DNA of 64,000 nucleotides from Andalucia godoyi (Eukaryota > Discoba > Jakobea > Jakobida > Andaluciidae), in contig VRVR01000011.1 in the NCBI GenBank assembly GCA_009859145.1, forward strand, positions 330,026-394,025, read 5' to 3'. Of the stretch, positions 1 through 10,603 are shown piece after piece. The notes beneath the pieces are model-generated. The model searched no databases and was not told the origin of the DNA. It saw only the letters and a list, made by a program, of their open reading frames with translations. The translations under genes were made by a program, and so were the position numbers. Each line of letters starts with the position of its first letter. Positions within the stretch are counted from its first letter, which is position 1.

Positions 1-2
1 AC

Positions 3-3000
3 GCAAGTATATCGGTTGATCCAGATGGATTGGACAACGCAGTTCCAAGGGATTACAGCTGGACGTGCTCAGTGTTGGAAAACAACCAAAAACTTCCGCA
101 GGATGACTGTTTGCTGGGAACTTTTGTACAGACCAACAAACGCGCGCAGCTCGTTCTGGAAGGCACAGATCTTGTTCCTTTTTGGAAGTACAGGCTCACC
201 GTCGTCGTGACGGTGGGTCAGCGGTCTGCAGCGTCGTTTGTAGATGTCACTTCCTCCCCGGACAGATCGCCGTTTATCGTCTTTACCACGGATTTTACTA
301 CCCGAGTCAATGCCAACGAATCATTGAAGTTCAAAGTCAGCACGCAGTTTCCAGCAAAAGTGTCTTTCTGGTGGACAAGTACAACATTCAACTTAAGTGA
401 TGCCTCTTCAGTAGTCGGTGGAACACAGCTTTCGTTTCTGACATTCATCCCGAATGCCTTACCGCCCGGTAGTACGCAAATTTTTGAGTGCACCGCATCT
501 GCAGGAGGAACGTCTTCTCGCGCATCCTACCAAGTCCTGGTCAACTGGCCGCCAGAAAACGGCACTTTGGAGATCTTCCCGTCTGCATCCATCACGGCAT
601 GGGAATCGGGTTCCGTGGCCTTCTGCAGTGGATGGCAGGATCGTGAAAAGGACTTCCCTCTGGAGTATGCTCTGTACTATTCGAGCGACACGGAAGACTT
701 TGCTCTTCTGCAGGATTTTTCGCAGAATCGAGCATTCAGACTACCGGGACTCTCGGAAGGACTATACACCCTCCGATGTCGAGTGCGGGACGCGCTCGGA
801 TCGTTCTCCGACATGGAGAAAACCCTGAATGTCACAGCAAACCAACAGTACGCTGCAATGTCCGCAGCTGCAAAGGCAGCATTTCTCCAAAACTCGGCAG
901 AGCAGGCGTCATCCAAAGCATATCGGGCAGGCAGCATTACAGGATACTCTGGTGCGTTGACGGGTCCGCTGCTTGAACTCAACAAGCTGCCTGCAAACCT
1001 GTCTGCGGACTACTTGCAGATCGCTGCTGCCAGACAGGGCTTTCTGTCGTTACTGGAAGTGTTGGCAAACATGGATGTTCCCCCTGGAGTTACAATTGAC
1101 AGCGCAGAACATACATTTCTCTCTGTCGCCAGACTGTTGGCGTCGGATGGGACACAAATGGATGACGCAACCACGCTTGCTCTTGTCACAGTCATCGACA
1201 TCGTCCTGAGTAAGCGTCCGTGGAGCCCCTTGCAACGAGCAGCAGTCACTTCTGCTGTAGAGTGTCTGGGTGTGACGGTAGACAAGCTGCGGCGTGAGGA
1301 CGAGCTGGTCGCTGTGGGGCTTCTTCTGCACTGGAGAGTATCATCGACGTCCTCCTACACAACTCTCCAGGATCTCTTCAACAAGAATGTGCACGCAGCC
1401 ACAGTCCTGTCACGTCGATACGCCGTGTCTCTGTTCTATGACGAACCGGCGCAAGAGCAAATCACGGCCGGGTTTTCCATTCGCGCTTTTCGCGGATCTC
1501 CGGCAAGTATCTTTGGGACATCACATCCCAGTGGAGACAGACTTGCGTTCATCGATTTTGCTCCGTTTGCATCGGTCTCCAAGCAAATTTCTCAAACGCC
1601 GAACATTGCCGTGGCAATCATCCAGTTTTCCAACTTGATTTTCAGTCACTGGGGATCGGATGTGGACGGTGTGATATCGACGTCGTCTTTACGACTCGAG
1701 CTGCTGGACGTGGACCGCCAGTTGGAGATTACGAGTGGTTTAGACACATCGCCGATTGCCATCGGGCTTCCAGTCAAAAGAAGACTCAGCGAAACAGTGG
1801 GATTCGTAATCAAGCGTTCTTGCTACGTTTGGGAGCCGCGAGACTCTCTCTTGAACAAGACTTCTTCGTGCACTGCCTCTGACGTACTGTCGAGCTTGAG
1901 CACTGTGGTTTGCCAGTGCACTTCTCCTGGATTTTTTGTTTTCCAGAACGAACTGGCCGTCGTCCACTACCCCGATCCACAAATAGTATTCCGATACAGC
2001 AAGTTCTTGACAGCCCCTGCAAACCAGTCTGCAACCATTGTACTCTTGCTGCTGCTGATGGGGATACAGCTTGCATGCATATGGAAGGCGAGAACAGTCG
2101 ATCAGCGACAAGCAGAAAAAGCCAAGGAGCTTGCTTTGCGTTATGAAACTGTTCGTCAAGCCACGGCAGCGGCCCGAAATGGAATCACCAGCGAAGAAAC
2201 AGGGATTGGATCCAGCGCAGAAGAGAAGTGGTGGACAGCAGCCAGGAAAAGCACAGCAGTCGCGGCTTGCGCAACAACTGCTGATGCCAGCCCTTCTCAA
2301 TCTCAATCTCAATCTCCATCTGCATCTCTGTCAATGTCTCAGAATGAGTTTCAGAAACGAAGGAGGGAATACAATGCGCTTGCTGCCCACAGAAGCGCGT
2401 TCGGCGCACATCTCGTGGACACGGAAGACTCGACGGGTCTTGTAGGGTCGCAAGCCAAAGTGCATCCTGAAGTCTCGAGTGAGCACGAAGCGGACATCAT
2501 TGCTAAACTGGAAGTGAAAGACACCCAGCCCGGGATGTTTTCGTCCGCCCTCCGCGAAATGAGCCTCCGCATGCTGCCCGCAACGTTCGGAATCGATGGG
2601 GTGGGTAGCCGCGCTTCTGCAGAGTTCCCGAACGTCCCGATTGTATCTCTGACGTCCATCGCAGCCGACAGAAGGCCCATTGTGTTTGCGCGTTTGGTAT
2701 GGAAGTTTCTCAAGAACACGCATATGGTGCTGGGAGTTTTTTACAGGCCCGTTGCGGATCTGTATACTAGAACAGCACGTGTGATCGTTCTTTTCACCGG
2801 TCTTCAGCTGATATACTTTTTCTGCGTCATGATGTACTATTTGGCTCCCTCCATTGGCACCGATCTTACTTACGAATTCCCTGTTGCAGCAGGATCTGCC
2901 TTTGTCGGCTTTTTTCTTGCGATATCCTTACGCTGCGTGTTTTCTTCCGTAATGAACAAGGTTCGAGACGAAAGATTGAAGTATTCGATAAGGAAAAGGA

Positions 3001-4859
3001 AACTGCAGAACAAGCGCCAGTCACAAGCGAACGGACCGCTTGGACGGCAGCCCTCTGAAAAAGCGCTCGAACGTCCAACCGTCAGCACATCCCCATTTGG
3101 AAGACTGCAGAGCTTTCGCGTGACGAAGAAGTTGGCACACGATGAAAAGACCATCCAGAACGATCCAAATCAGAGTGATCAAGCAGAAGGATATGCCCTG
3201 GACCAGTGTTTGACGGATCTGTTTCACAAGTGCGATGCAGACGATGACGGCCTTGTGGTGCTTGTGGATCTCCAGCGCGTCTTGAAGCAAGTGAGCAACT
3301 TGTTCACGGATGAAATCGTTGCCACGATATTCGAGGAGATGGCCGATGAAGAAAGCTCCACACACGATCTCATGAGCACGGAGCCAGAAACGCAGAACAA
3401 CGACGAAGAGGGATGGTCTGCATTTCGACTGGAAAACAAGAAAAGATCATCGTTCCGCTTACCGTCTCGCAGCTCTTCGAAAGTTTATGCAAGCGAAACC
3501 ATCGTTGGCACAAAAAGAACGTCTGGTCCGACGTATTCGGCAACGACGAACACAAGGTCCGTTTCCAAACAGTCGTTTATGCGAATCCTGAAAGACTGGT
3601 ACGCAGAGTCCGACGGTGTCGAGAGTGCTCTGCAGATATTAGCTCAATTTTCTCAAGAAACAGGACGTGCGGCCTTGCTTCTCAGTCTATCAGCAGAGCA
3701 GAATCAAGAACGAAAGGAAAAGCTGCGAGACTCCAGTAGAGCCTTGGAGCAGATGTTTCTTCGCAGCAGTCTATTCCGAAGCTTCCATCGCAGACTCCGG
3801 CGACGACGCTTGCGCTTATTTCACTCAACGATCATAGAGAACTTGTGTTTGTTCGCGGCTGCAGTGCTCATATGCCTGGTGTTCCTGTTCAGCGGATACC
3901 TTACTGCCAACAACTTCCTCGTTCCGCTTTTCGTTTTGAGTCTGTGCATCTTGCTGTCCATCATTACCAACGCCGAAGCCGGAGTCATCGCGATGTGGTT
4001 CTCACTCTGTTTCTTGTCCATCTACTTTCTTCTCTTATCGCCTGCAGATCGTGATTACGAAGACAGCTCGTTCTTCCGGGCTCACCAGAAGTACTATGGA
4101 AGTCTCGTGTTCACACAAGACACCCTCTTCGGTTTGTGTGTCATTCTGTACGTTGCATTCATTCCGCTTATCTACCCGCCTCTGTTCAAGAGGAACTACT
4201 TCCGGCATTTCGCTGTTTTGCTCTTCATTGCTGCGCTAATCGTAATTTGTGCAGGGTACATTGGCGGGCATTTGGCGGGGCTGGAACTCGAAGGAGTGAT
4301 ATACTTGGGGGCAGCTTGTGCACTTGTAAGTGTCTGTTGGTACTCCATCACCCGAAGCGGATATCCTGCAGCTGCACTGTTGTTCGTTGGAACCATTGGC
4401 ACTCTTATCATTTGCGTAACATGGATGGTCGTCAGCAGTTCGTCATGGATGGACAACTCTACACTGACTTGGGCAATTAGCTTGGCTACAATTTTTGTGC
4501 TGCTTGCCGCTGCTACACTCTTGGTGAATATCATCCACTACGAAGTTCGATTGCCTCCGAAGCTGCCCTTTGAATACCTCTGGATCCCATTCGGAATCGC
4601 AGCAACAGTGCAGACGTTCTGTATGATCCTGTCCATGTACTGGGGATTTCAGTTGGAAAATGACAGGCAGCTTATGGTCCTCGAGGCATTTGCTGCAGGC
4701 ATCGGAGTTGCATATGGCATTCTGGACCCAATCTTCTGCTTCTTCTCCACAGTCATCGCCATTCGAGGAGAAGATATCTGGGGAATCCTAGAAGAGTTTT
4801 TCGGACATGATTTGGGAGGAAATGGGGTCGCTCTGGCACTGAAGCCTTTTCACGAATAA
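3..4859 (+). CDS. PKD1-like REJ/GPS multi-pass membrane protein (5' partial)
   Basis: The frame is open to the left edge, and the codons before position 30 read sensibly (Ser-x-Asp-Pro-Asp, then SWTC), so the start lies outside the window. The N-terminal third looks like the REJ ectodomain of polycystin-1 and sperm egg-jelly receptors. A GPS/GAIN-like motif lies near residues 595-640, with Cys and Trp followed by the CQC pair and a Phe-rich end. A first membrane segment follows at about 667-685. After a basic, Ser-rich loop come two more segments (about 915-975), an EF-hand-like loop near 1066 (DADDDG) and a C-terminal block of about nine hydrophobic segments (1270-1600). Family knowledge suggests an autoproteolysed surface receptor or channel regulator. 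I see no clear PLAT domain, and the C-terminal block does not look like a TRP pore, so this is not a plain PKD1 orthologue. It faces the next gene tail-to-tail with a 65 bp gap. Confidence 0.8.
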   Translation, partial: ASISVDPDGLDNAVPRDYSWTCSVLENNQKLPQDDCLLGTFVQTNKRAQLVLEGTDLVPFWKYRLTVVVTVGQRSAASFVDVTSSPDRSPFIVFTTDFTTRVNANESLKFKVSTQFPAKVSFWWTSTTFNLSDASSVVGGTQLSFLTFIPNALPPGSTQIFECTASAGGTSSRASYQVLVNWPPENGTLEIFPSASITAWESGSVAFCSGWQDREKDFPLEYALYYSSDTEDFALLQDFSQNRAFRLPGLSEGLYTLRCRVRDALGSFSDMEKTLNVTANQQYAAMSAAAKAAFLQNSAEQASSKAYRAGSITGYSGALTGPLLELNKLPANLSADYLQIAAARQGFLSLLEVLANMDVPPGVTIDSAEHTFLSVARLLASDGTQMDDATTLALVTVIDIVLSKRPWSPLQRAAVTSAVECLGVTVDKLRREDELVAVGLLLHWRVSSTSSYTTLQDLFNKNVHAATVLSRRYAVSLFYDEPAQEQITAGFSIRAFRGSPASIFGTSHPSGDRLAFIDFAPFASVSKQISQTPNIAVAIIQFSNLIFSHWGSDVDGVISTSSLRLELLDVDRQLEITSGLDTSPIAIGLPVKRRLSETVGFVIKRSCYVWEPRDSLLNKTSSCTASDVLSSLSTVVCQCTSPGFFVFQNELAVVHYPDPQIVFRYSKFLTAPANQSATIVLLLLLMGIQLACIWKARTVDQRQAEKAKELALRYETVRQATAAARNGITSEETGIGSSAEEKWWTAARKSTAVAACATTADASPSQSQSQSPSASLSMSQNEFQKRRREYNALAAHRSAFGAHLVDTEDSTGLVGSQAKVHPEVSSEHEADIIAKLEVKDTQPGMFSSALREMSLRMLPATFGIDGVGSRASAEFPNVPIVSLTSIAADRRPIVFARLVWKFLKNTHMVLGVFYRPVADLYTRTARVIVLFTGLQLIYFFCVMMYYLAPSIGTDLTYEFPVAAGSAFVGFFLAISLRCVFSSVMNKVRDERLKYSIRKRKLQNKRQSQANGPLGRQPSEKALERPTVSTSPFGRLQSFRVTKKLAHDEKTIQNDPNQSDQAEGYALDQCLTDLFHKCDADDDGLVVLVDLQRVLKQVSNLFTDEIVATIFEEMADEESSTHDLMSTEPETQNNDEEGWSAFRLENKKRSSFRLPSRSSSKVYASETIVGTKRTSGPTYSATTNTRSVSKQSFMRILKDWYAESDGVESALQILAQFSQETGRAALLLSLSAEQNQERKEKLRDSSRALEQMFLRSSLFRSFHRRLRRRRLRLFHSTIIENLCLFAAAVLICLVFLFSGYLTANNFLVPLFVLSLCILLSIITNAEAGVIAMWFSLCFLSIYFLLLSPADRDYEDSSFFRAHQKYYGSLVFTQDTLFGLCVILYVAFIPLIYPPLFKRNYFRHFAVLLFIAALIVICAGYIGGHLAGLELEGVIYLGAACALVSVCWYSITRSGYPAAALLFVGTIGTLIICVTWMVVSSSSWMDNSTLTWAISLATIFVLLAAATLLVNIIHYEVRLPPKLPFEYLWIPFGIAATVQTFCMILSMYWGFQLENDRQLMVLEAFAAGIGVAYGILDPIFCFFSTVIAIRGEDIWGILEEFFGHDLGGNGVALALKPFHE

Positions 4860-4924
4860 GAACGAGCAAAGAAGCAAAGAAGCAAACAAGCAACCTAGGT
4901 TTCCGCCGCCCGCCGAATGAATTA

Positions 4925-6715
4925 CTAGGAGCACCCACGTTGCAGCAGCAAACGAAGCCGTTCCATTTCCATTGCTACGTCCTTCAGCTCCCCCGATACG
5001 GATTTCTGCCGTTGCTCCAAAAACAGAAGGCGATTGTTTTCTGCCTGCCGAAATGTCTGAGTCTCGCGCAAGCGCTCAGCACGGTCTCGGAGAATAGCTT
5101 CCTTCATGTCTCGCTCGATCGACATCATGTCAAATTCCTTTTGCAAAACATCAAGCTTAACGGCTGCTGTTTGGCGCGCAGCCGATGCCCTGTCAAGTTC
5201 CTGCTCCACCGCTGATGGCAAAGACAGCATTTTCTTGGTCCACAGCTCCGACGTGAAGCACGATATCGTGGTCGAACGCGATGTCATTGTCAATCGCACG
5301 GACGACTTTGGAGTGAATGCGGAGGACTTGAGAAGATACCCGAGAACAGAGACAGGACCAACGTCGCTCTGCCCAGAATTGCCACCCTGAATAAACAGCG
5401 CCCCATTACCAATCAAACAGCACGCATGCTCTGATCGACACCCTCCCGCGATGTTGCCCAGAAAAATCCAAGAGAAAACAAGGTCATCCAAGGAATATTC
5501 AGCATCTTGGAACTCCTCCTCTTCGTCTTCTTCTTCCAGATCGGAGTGCTGGCTGGACTCTGCATCAGCGTCATCATCCGAACAGTCAGTCGGTTCCTCA
5601 GCTGTCGGCATCGACACGCTCTGCATAGGTCGCTTTCGACATTCCAGCAGCCACACATCATCGAGCAGGGAAGTACCGTTGTCACCGCCTATCATGATCC
5701 AGCACGAATTGCCGATTCTTGTAAACGAATGCCCGGCCCTGGCAGAAGGGCCGCGATCCCGGTGATCCCCATGCGCTAGATAATCTGTATCCAGACGAGC
5801 AGATGAGGCTGATCCAGCAGCCACATCAACGACCAACAAGTCTGCGAAGCGGACGTCATTATTCATCCCTCCAAACACCAGTATCCGACTTCTAGACAGC
5901 GCCGCCGAAGCGTGACCAATGCGAGCAGTGAAGTCCCATTTCGTGGAGGCTCCCGGAGTCGGACCCACAAACGACCATGTCCCGGACCGCCTTGGATTCT
6001 TCGGTTCATGGGGTGTGCTCCATTTCCACACCCAGCAGTCGGAAGTGGCCCGTATCCCGTCAAACCCACCCGTCAGCACAAAATCTGGAAGATCAGAGGA
6101 GGAGACTTCGGAGTGCACCGGACTGCCAGAAAGCAAAGAGACTGAGGAAAACGATCTCGGACACGGGGCTGACTTGGAATGCGGCATCTGTGCTGGGGCA
6201 GGAGTAGACACGATGTATGGGAGCCAAGAAAAATCGCCTGTTTCAACGCCTTCGGAGTCAGCGTGGTCTCTCTTTTCAAGCTGGAGAGCGGCCTTGCATT
6301 TCCATCGGACCGAAAGGAAAACGGGAGAGGTGTCGAGTACGTTCCCTGCGTCATCCATTCCCCCAATTACAATCGCATCATGCGACGACACAACGACGGA
6401 GCACGCAGCCGACCTTCTGAGAAAATACGGATCAGGAATAGGACGAGCATCGGGTCTATCCGTGGACGCGACGTCGACGGGCACCACGCTGTACCCTTCA
6501 GCACGCGACGGGTACAAGACAGGCGGGATCAGTGCTGCACACGGCTGATCTGGTCCGAGCACCACGACACACCCCGCCCACCCACACGAAACCGCTGATT
6601 TCAAGAGCTCGGGAGACTGCGTGCTGCTGTTGGAAGAAAGTGTCGGAAAGTACAGTGCGGCATGCGACGATTGAGGAGGAAGCGCAATTTCCCATGGAAC
6701 CGTCCCAAACCCCAT
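4925..6715 (-). CDS. Kelch-repeat protein with C-terminal coiled coil
   Basis: This frame encodes 596 residues from the first in-frame ATG; the frame extends further upstream but without another ATG. At least five kelch-type blades are visible, each with the paired glycines: GGMDD near residue 105, GGFDG near 212, FGGMNN near 270, IGGDNG near 330 and IQGGN near 440. An acidic insert (DLEEEDEEEEF) sits between blades. The last 100 residues are a charged heptad-rich coiled coil. Kelch propellers mediate protein binding; the partner cannot be read from sequence. There is no BTB, F-box or other catalytic domain, so a cytoskeletal or scaffold role like that of kelch/coiled-coil proteins is only inference. 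It is divergent with the Rac gene. Confidence 0.8.
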   Translation of the reverse strand: MGFGTVPWEIALPPQSSHAALYFPTLSSNSSTQSPELLKSAVSCGWAGCVVVLGPDQPCAALIPPVLYPSRAEGYSVVPVDVASTDRPDARPIPDPYFLRRSAACSVVVSSHDAIVIGGMDDAGNVLDTSPVFLSVRWKCKAALQLEKRDHADSEGVETGDFSWLPYIVSTPAPAQMPHSKSAPCPRSFSSVSLLSGSPVHSEVSSSDLPDFVLTGGFDGIRATSDCWVWKWSTPHEPKNPRRSGTWSFVGPTPGASTKWDFTARIGHASAALSRSRILVFGGMNNDVRFADLLVVDVAAGSASSARLDTDYLAHGDHRDRGPSARAGHSFTRIGNSCWIMIGGDNGTSLLDDVWLLECRKRPMQSVSMPTAEEPTDCSDDDADAESSQHSDLEEEDEEEEFQDAEYSLDDLVFSWIFLGNIAGGCRSEHACCLIGNGALFIQGGNSGQSDVGPVSVLGYLLKSSAFTPKSSVRLTMTSRSTTISCFTSELWTKKMLSLPSAVEQELDRASAARQTAAVKLDVLQKEFDMMSIERDMKEAILRDRAERLRETQTFRQAENNRLLFLEQRQKSVSGELKDVAMEMERLRLLLQRGCS

Positions 6716-7009
6716 CCTCCACACAAAGTAAACAAACGACACGACACGACTGTTTAAAATCAAATCAAAGATAGAAAATACAAACGAAAAACTTTAAAAC
6801 GGAACCTTGAAAATCCAATGATTATGGAGACACGAGAATGCGCTCGGAAACACGCAGCATCAACTGCAGAGTCCCCTTGATGCAACCAGACTTGCCAAAA
6901 GTCACGGAATGGGGGGCTGAGGGCAAAATACAAACTTGATGCCCTCCTTTCTCTTATTATAATCATAATTTATTATTTTAAGAGAGTTATTGCAATTATA
7001 TTACGATTC

Positions 7010-7059
<50 letters not shown>

Positions 7060-7060
7060 G
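7010..7060 (+). repeat. (TTG)n microsatellite just upstream of the Rac start
   Basis: About 17 tandem TTG units end 12 bases before the Rac ATG. Read in frame they would encode poly-Leu from a non-ATG start, which I take as an artefact. The tract lies in the 5' leader or in a 5' intron. Confidence 0.9.
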
Positions 7061-7072
7061 AATTTGGATAGA

Positions 7073-7663
7073 ATGGGAGAGGTGGCAAAGGCAATCAAGT
7101 TGGTTGTGGTTGGGGACGGCGCAGTTGGAAAGACCTCGCTTCTTCTTGTTTATGCAAACAATGAGTTTCCTGAAAAGTACGTTCCGACTGTGTTTGATAA
7201 CTGCACAGTGAATGTATCTGTGGATGGGTCGACGATCCAGCTGTCGCTGTGGGACACTGCAGGACAGGAAGAGTACGACCGCCTGCGCCCGCTTTCGTAT
7301 CCGAACACACATGTGTTTCTTGTATGCTTCTCTCTTGTGGATCGGTCGTCTTATGCAAATGTTCTTCAGAAATGGTATCCCGAGGTCCGTCACAACTCTC
7401 CAGACACCCCGATTATCCTGGTAGGAACAAAAGCGGACTTGCGAGAAGACGCCGCGGCAAGAGGGCAGACCCCCATCACTGCACAAGAAGGAGAGACACT
7501 ACGGTCCCAAATCAAGGCTATTCGGTACGTCGAGTGTTCTGCGCGCACGGGCTTCGAGGTCCACTCTCTCTTCAACGAGGCCATTCGAGCGGTCCTCAGA
7601 GGCTCCGACGGCCGTGGAGGTTCAAACGGGAAGAAGAAGAAGAAGGGCTGCTCTATCGTGTAG
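7073..7663 (+). CDS. Rho-family small GTPase, Rac type
   Basis: A complete 196-residue Rho/Rac GTPase. It has the P-loop GDGAVGKT, the Rho effector loop [26 protein letters not shown] in switch II, the Rho-style TKAD specificity motif and a polybasic tail ending in the CAAX box CSIV. The tail predicts prenylation and membrane attachment. Rac proteins control actin assembly, phagocytosis and motility through WAVE and PAK effectors. The start is the ATG after the TTG repeat, since the family begins a few residues before the P-loop. The usual 13-residue Rho insert region is present after TKADLRED. No intron is needed. I cannot tell Rac from Cdc42 with certainty; the GTKADLRED segment favours Rac. 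Confidence 0.95.
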   Translation: MGEVAKAIKLVVVGDGAVGKTSLLLVYANNEFPEKYVPTVFDNCTVNVSVDGSTIQLSLWDTAGQEEYDRLRPLSYPNTHVFLVCFSLVDRSSYANVLQKWYPEVRHNSPDTPIILVGTKADLREDAAARGQTPITAQEGETLRSQIKAIRYVECSARTGFEVHSLFNEAIRAVLRGSDGRGGSNGKKKKKGCSIV

Positions 7664-8094
7664 TCTTGTTTTCATCATCAATTTTTTCCCCCTGTTTTTT
7701 ATTTTTTGTTTTGTTTTCTGTTTTTGGCGTCCTTTTCTATTCGTCTTCTCACCCCTCTCCTTCTAGGCTGTTTTGCATTGGCTCTGGAAACCTTCACACA
7801 CCCCCTCATTGTTGTTGTTTGTGCTCTACGGAAGAAAAGTTAGTCAGTTTGTAGTCTCGTGTCCTTGTTTTCTGTTTCTTGTTGGCCTTTTCTTCTTCTT
7901 CCCTAGTTAAATTAAACTTCATTTGTTTTATCTTGCATCGGTCACGTCTTGTTGGCTGGTGATTTGTCCTTTGTTCTCAGGACGCTTCCAAAGTAAAACG
8001 CCACAACGACGACGATGACGATAAAGAAGAGGAGTGGCTGATTGTGTGTGCGTGGGCTGGGCGGTTTATGTTGTTCGGGGCTGGGGGTTGGGGT
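7664..8094. other. 3' intergenic region between convergent Rac and DUF5054 genes
   Basis: T-rich, with stretches such as TTTTTTATTTTTTG, as expected for the 3' UTR and polyadenylation region of two facing genes. I see no gene in it. Confidence 0.6.
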
Positions 8095-10500
8095 TTAAGC
8101 GAGGAAGACACGAGCTTCAAAGCGATACTTCAGATTGTTTTCGTCGGTCCATTGGGGATAGTTCGTGCCCCAGACGTTGTTGTGAAGACTGAAATGAAAC
8201 TCGTCGTCCAGCGGCTGGGAAGAAAGAGGGGTAGGGAAGGCGGACATCATCCCCACAGAGACCAATGCGGCATCCAGACTTACAAACTGCACCCCGCGAA
8301 CAGTGGGAACGGTTGCGGGCGAGCGGCAGTCGCTCCCAGACAGCAGGCTTGTCATAGCAACGCCTCCGTCCGCGACGGCATGTAAATGATGGGAGCCGTT
8401 CGTGAGGATGGTGGCCGGCGAGATCCACGAACCAATCTTGTTCAGCTTCCAGTCTGACGCTGAGGACGACAAAGTGGTACCGAACGTCATCCAGCCGGCT
8501 TCTGGCACTCGGCTGGACGTTTTGTTGAAGAACTGCACGGTCACCGCAAATCCAGTGTACGAACCCAGCGGGCTCGAGGAGTTTCCCGAGCCACAGGCAC
8601 TGTACGATATCCACACAGCATTCGGAGCACCTGCTAATGATACAAGAGAAGCGTCAAACGCAACCTGCAGGTGAACGGTACCATGTTCTGCAGAATACCA
8701 CAAAGACTGAAGCTTCCCGTGATTCACAACGGACATTGGAGACGGATTTGCAGGAGAGTCTGCAAGGCCCGGCTTGCCGAAATCTTTTGGAAACCACGGC
8801 GAAGACGGATCATAATTGTACGAGTTCAGAAAACTGGCGAAGTCGTCACTGTTCATGTTTTGATACGACACCAACCCCATCGATTTTGTGGATCCCTTCT
8901 TCAAGATGGAGACGCCGGATTCGCGCTCCAAGGCACTGGTAATGCCTCCATTGGAAGGATCAAACGTGAGCTGCATGGTCCCCACGACAAACGGCGCATC
9001 CACCAAATCAGAAGGCGCATACTTCTTGTACGTCGAATCCAACACAGGAACCGATGCAAGTGTCGCGTCCTTGATCGCTTGCTCGATGGAGGTCTGCAAA
9101 TTAGTGCCAAACAGTTCGAACGACGGAAGTGTCCATGGGAAGAGCCGCTGTTCCGCGATGGAAGTCTGCACAAGATGGTAGTTAGAAGAGTGAACTTGGG
9201 CATTCTCGAATTGGGCGTTCGTCCAGTTCACATTGTCATGGAGGTAAGTCTTCACATCCAGCATCCACGTATGCTCAAATGCCTTACTGGTGTACAGCGC
9301 TACGAAACGAAGAGCGTCAGGATCAATCGACTCGCACGGCTGGCTACTCGAAAAGAATCCAGAGAAGGAATCTGTCCCTGGGGGGTTTGGGATGCCCAGA
9401 CATTGCTGAATCGTGCGAATCACTGCTCGGGCAGTTGCTGTCTTAAGCGGATCCGCTTGTGATCCATGGATCCACGTGTCGCCCATTTCACCATCAGGCG
9501 TGACCGGAATGAGGTCCTTGTATTTCCACGCGATGTTGGTAAAATCATCCAAAATCGCGGTGGACACCGAAGCCCCCGGATACTGACTCGCAATCTGTGC
9601 CATGACCGCAGTGAACTCCTCCATTGTATGCGGTCCCGCGTTGTCGCCCTTCCATGCATAGCATTGGACGTGGACTACACCAGATGCTTGCGGGTCGTCC
9701 GATTCCGCAGGGACTGCCAGTTCCACGCAATCTGCTGGCGTAATCCCTCCGTATCCACCGGGGTGGTACAGCAGGAGAATGTCTGCACCCGACTCCTCGT
9801 CAACCCACCGAGACAGCTTCGGCACTCCAATAGGCGCCGATGCACCATTTGCACCCAAGGACAGCGCGTGCACACCAAACTTTGCAAGCAACGGAACCAC
9901 CGCCCTTGTCAGTCCTGGGACATCGCGCTGCGACATGGTAGTTGTAAACGGAACCCCAAAGTCGATTTCCAACGACCGTGCAAGGTTGATGGACGATGCG
10001 AACATCCACTCGTTCATGAGCTCAGGTTCTCCATTGAACGGAAATGCATGCCATGCAAGATCGCCTCTTTGCATCGCTTGTATCACATCCTGCTGCTGCT
10101 TGGAAGAAGGGCACTTGAGCCCTAGTTCCAGCAAATGGGGGTCAGGAAAGCAGTGAATGTAGAAGTTCAGCAGAAACGCGCCTCCCTCCATCGTCCACGT
10201 GTACTTTGTCCCAGCTGCTCGCGCCTGTGCAGCAGTGTCCATTGCTCGCGGGATATACTCGTAGAAGTACCGATTCATCACATTCACGAGAAGCCCAACT
10301 TCAGACTCGTTCTTTGCATTCGGAGGCAATGCGAACCCCGCATCAAAGTGGTTGCTGAACACCACATGAACAATGGTCTGCGAACTCGTATTCGAACTCG
10401 TTCTCAATTGTTCTCCACCTCTGCACAAACTGCACAAACTGCAAAGGAAAACCAATGCACAGATAGCATACAACATCTCGAGTCCAAGCCGCACAATCAT
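8095..10500 (-). CDS. Secreted GH38-like (DUF5054) glycosidase family protein
   Basis: This frame encodes 801 residues from the first ATG; the frame runs 13 codons further upstream from a non-ATG codon. The first 30 residues form a signal peptide (Leu/Cys-rich core, then RGGEQ). The mature part begins with HVVFSNHFDAG, which matches the His-x-Asp motif that binds zinc in family 38 alpha-mannosidases. TWTMEGG, AWHAFPFNGEPELMNEW and TTMSQRDVPG follow. This arrangement is typical of the DUF5054 group seen in fungi and plants, which shares the GH38 N-terminal fold. It is therefore probably a secreted or vacuolar glycan-processing enzyme. The substrate is unknown. It is convergent with Rac. Confidence 0.75.
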   Translation of the reverse strand: MIVRLGLEMLYAICALVFLCSLCSLCRGGEQLRTSSNTSSQTIVHVVFSNHFDAGFALPPNAKNESEVGLLVNVMNRYFYEYIPRAMDTAAQARAAGTKYTWTMEGGAFLLNFYIHCFPDPHLLELGLKCPSSKQQQDVIQAMQRGDLAWHAFPFNGEPELMNEWMFASSINLARSLEIDFGVPFTTTMSQRDVPGLTRAVVPLLAKFGVHALSLGANGASAPIGVPKLSRWVDEESGADILLLYHPGGYGGITPADCVELAVPAESDDPQASGVVHVQCYAWKGDNAGPHTMEEFTAVMAQIASQYPGASVSTAILDDFTNIAWKYKDLIPVTPDGEMGDTWIHGSQADPLKTATARAVIRTIQQCLGIPNPPGTDSFSGFFSSSQPCESIDPDALRFVALYTSKAFEHTWMLDVKTYLHDNVNWTNAQFENAQVHSSNYHLVQTSIAEQRLFPWTLPSFELFGTNLQTSIEQAIKDATLASVPVLDSTYKKYAPSDLVDAPFVVGTMQLTFDPSNGGITSALERESGVSILKKGSTKSMGLVSYQNMNSDDFASFLNSYNYDPSSPWFPKDFGKPGLADSPANPSPMSVVNHGKLQSLWYSAEHGTVHLQVAFDASLVSLAGAPNAVWISYSACGSGNSSSPLGSYTGFAVTVQFFNKTSSRVPEAGWMTFGTTLSSSASDWKLNKIGSWISPATILTNGSHHLHAVADGGVAMTSLLSGSDCRSPATVPTVRGVQFVSLDAALVSVGMMSAFPTPLSSQPLDDEFHFSLHNNVWGTNYPQWTDENNLKYRFEARVFLA

Positions 10501-10603
10501 TCTTTTCCCCGGCTCAAATCCTCTCACACACACAAACACACTCGATCACTCAGTCGCTCTAATCGCTCTAATCGCATGTGTTTATGAGACCAAAAAATTC
10601 GAA

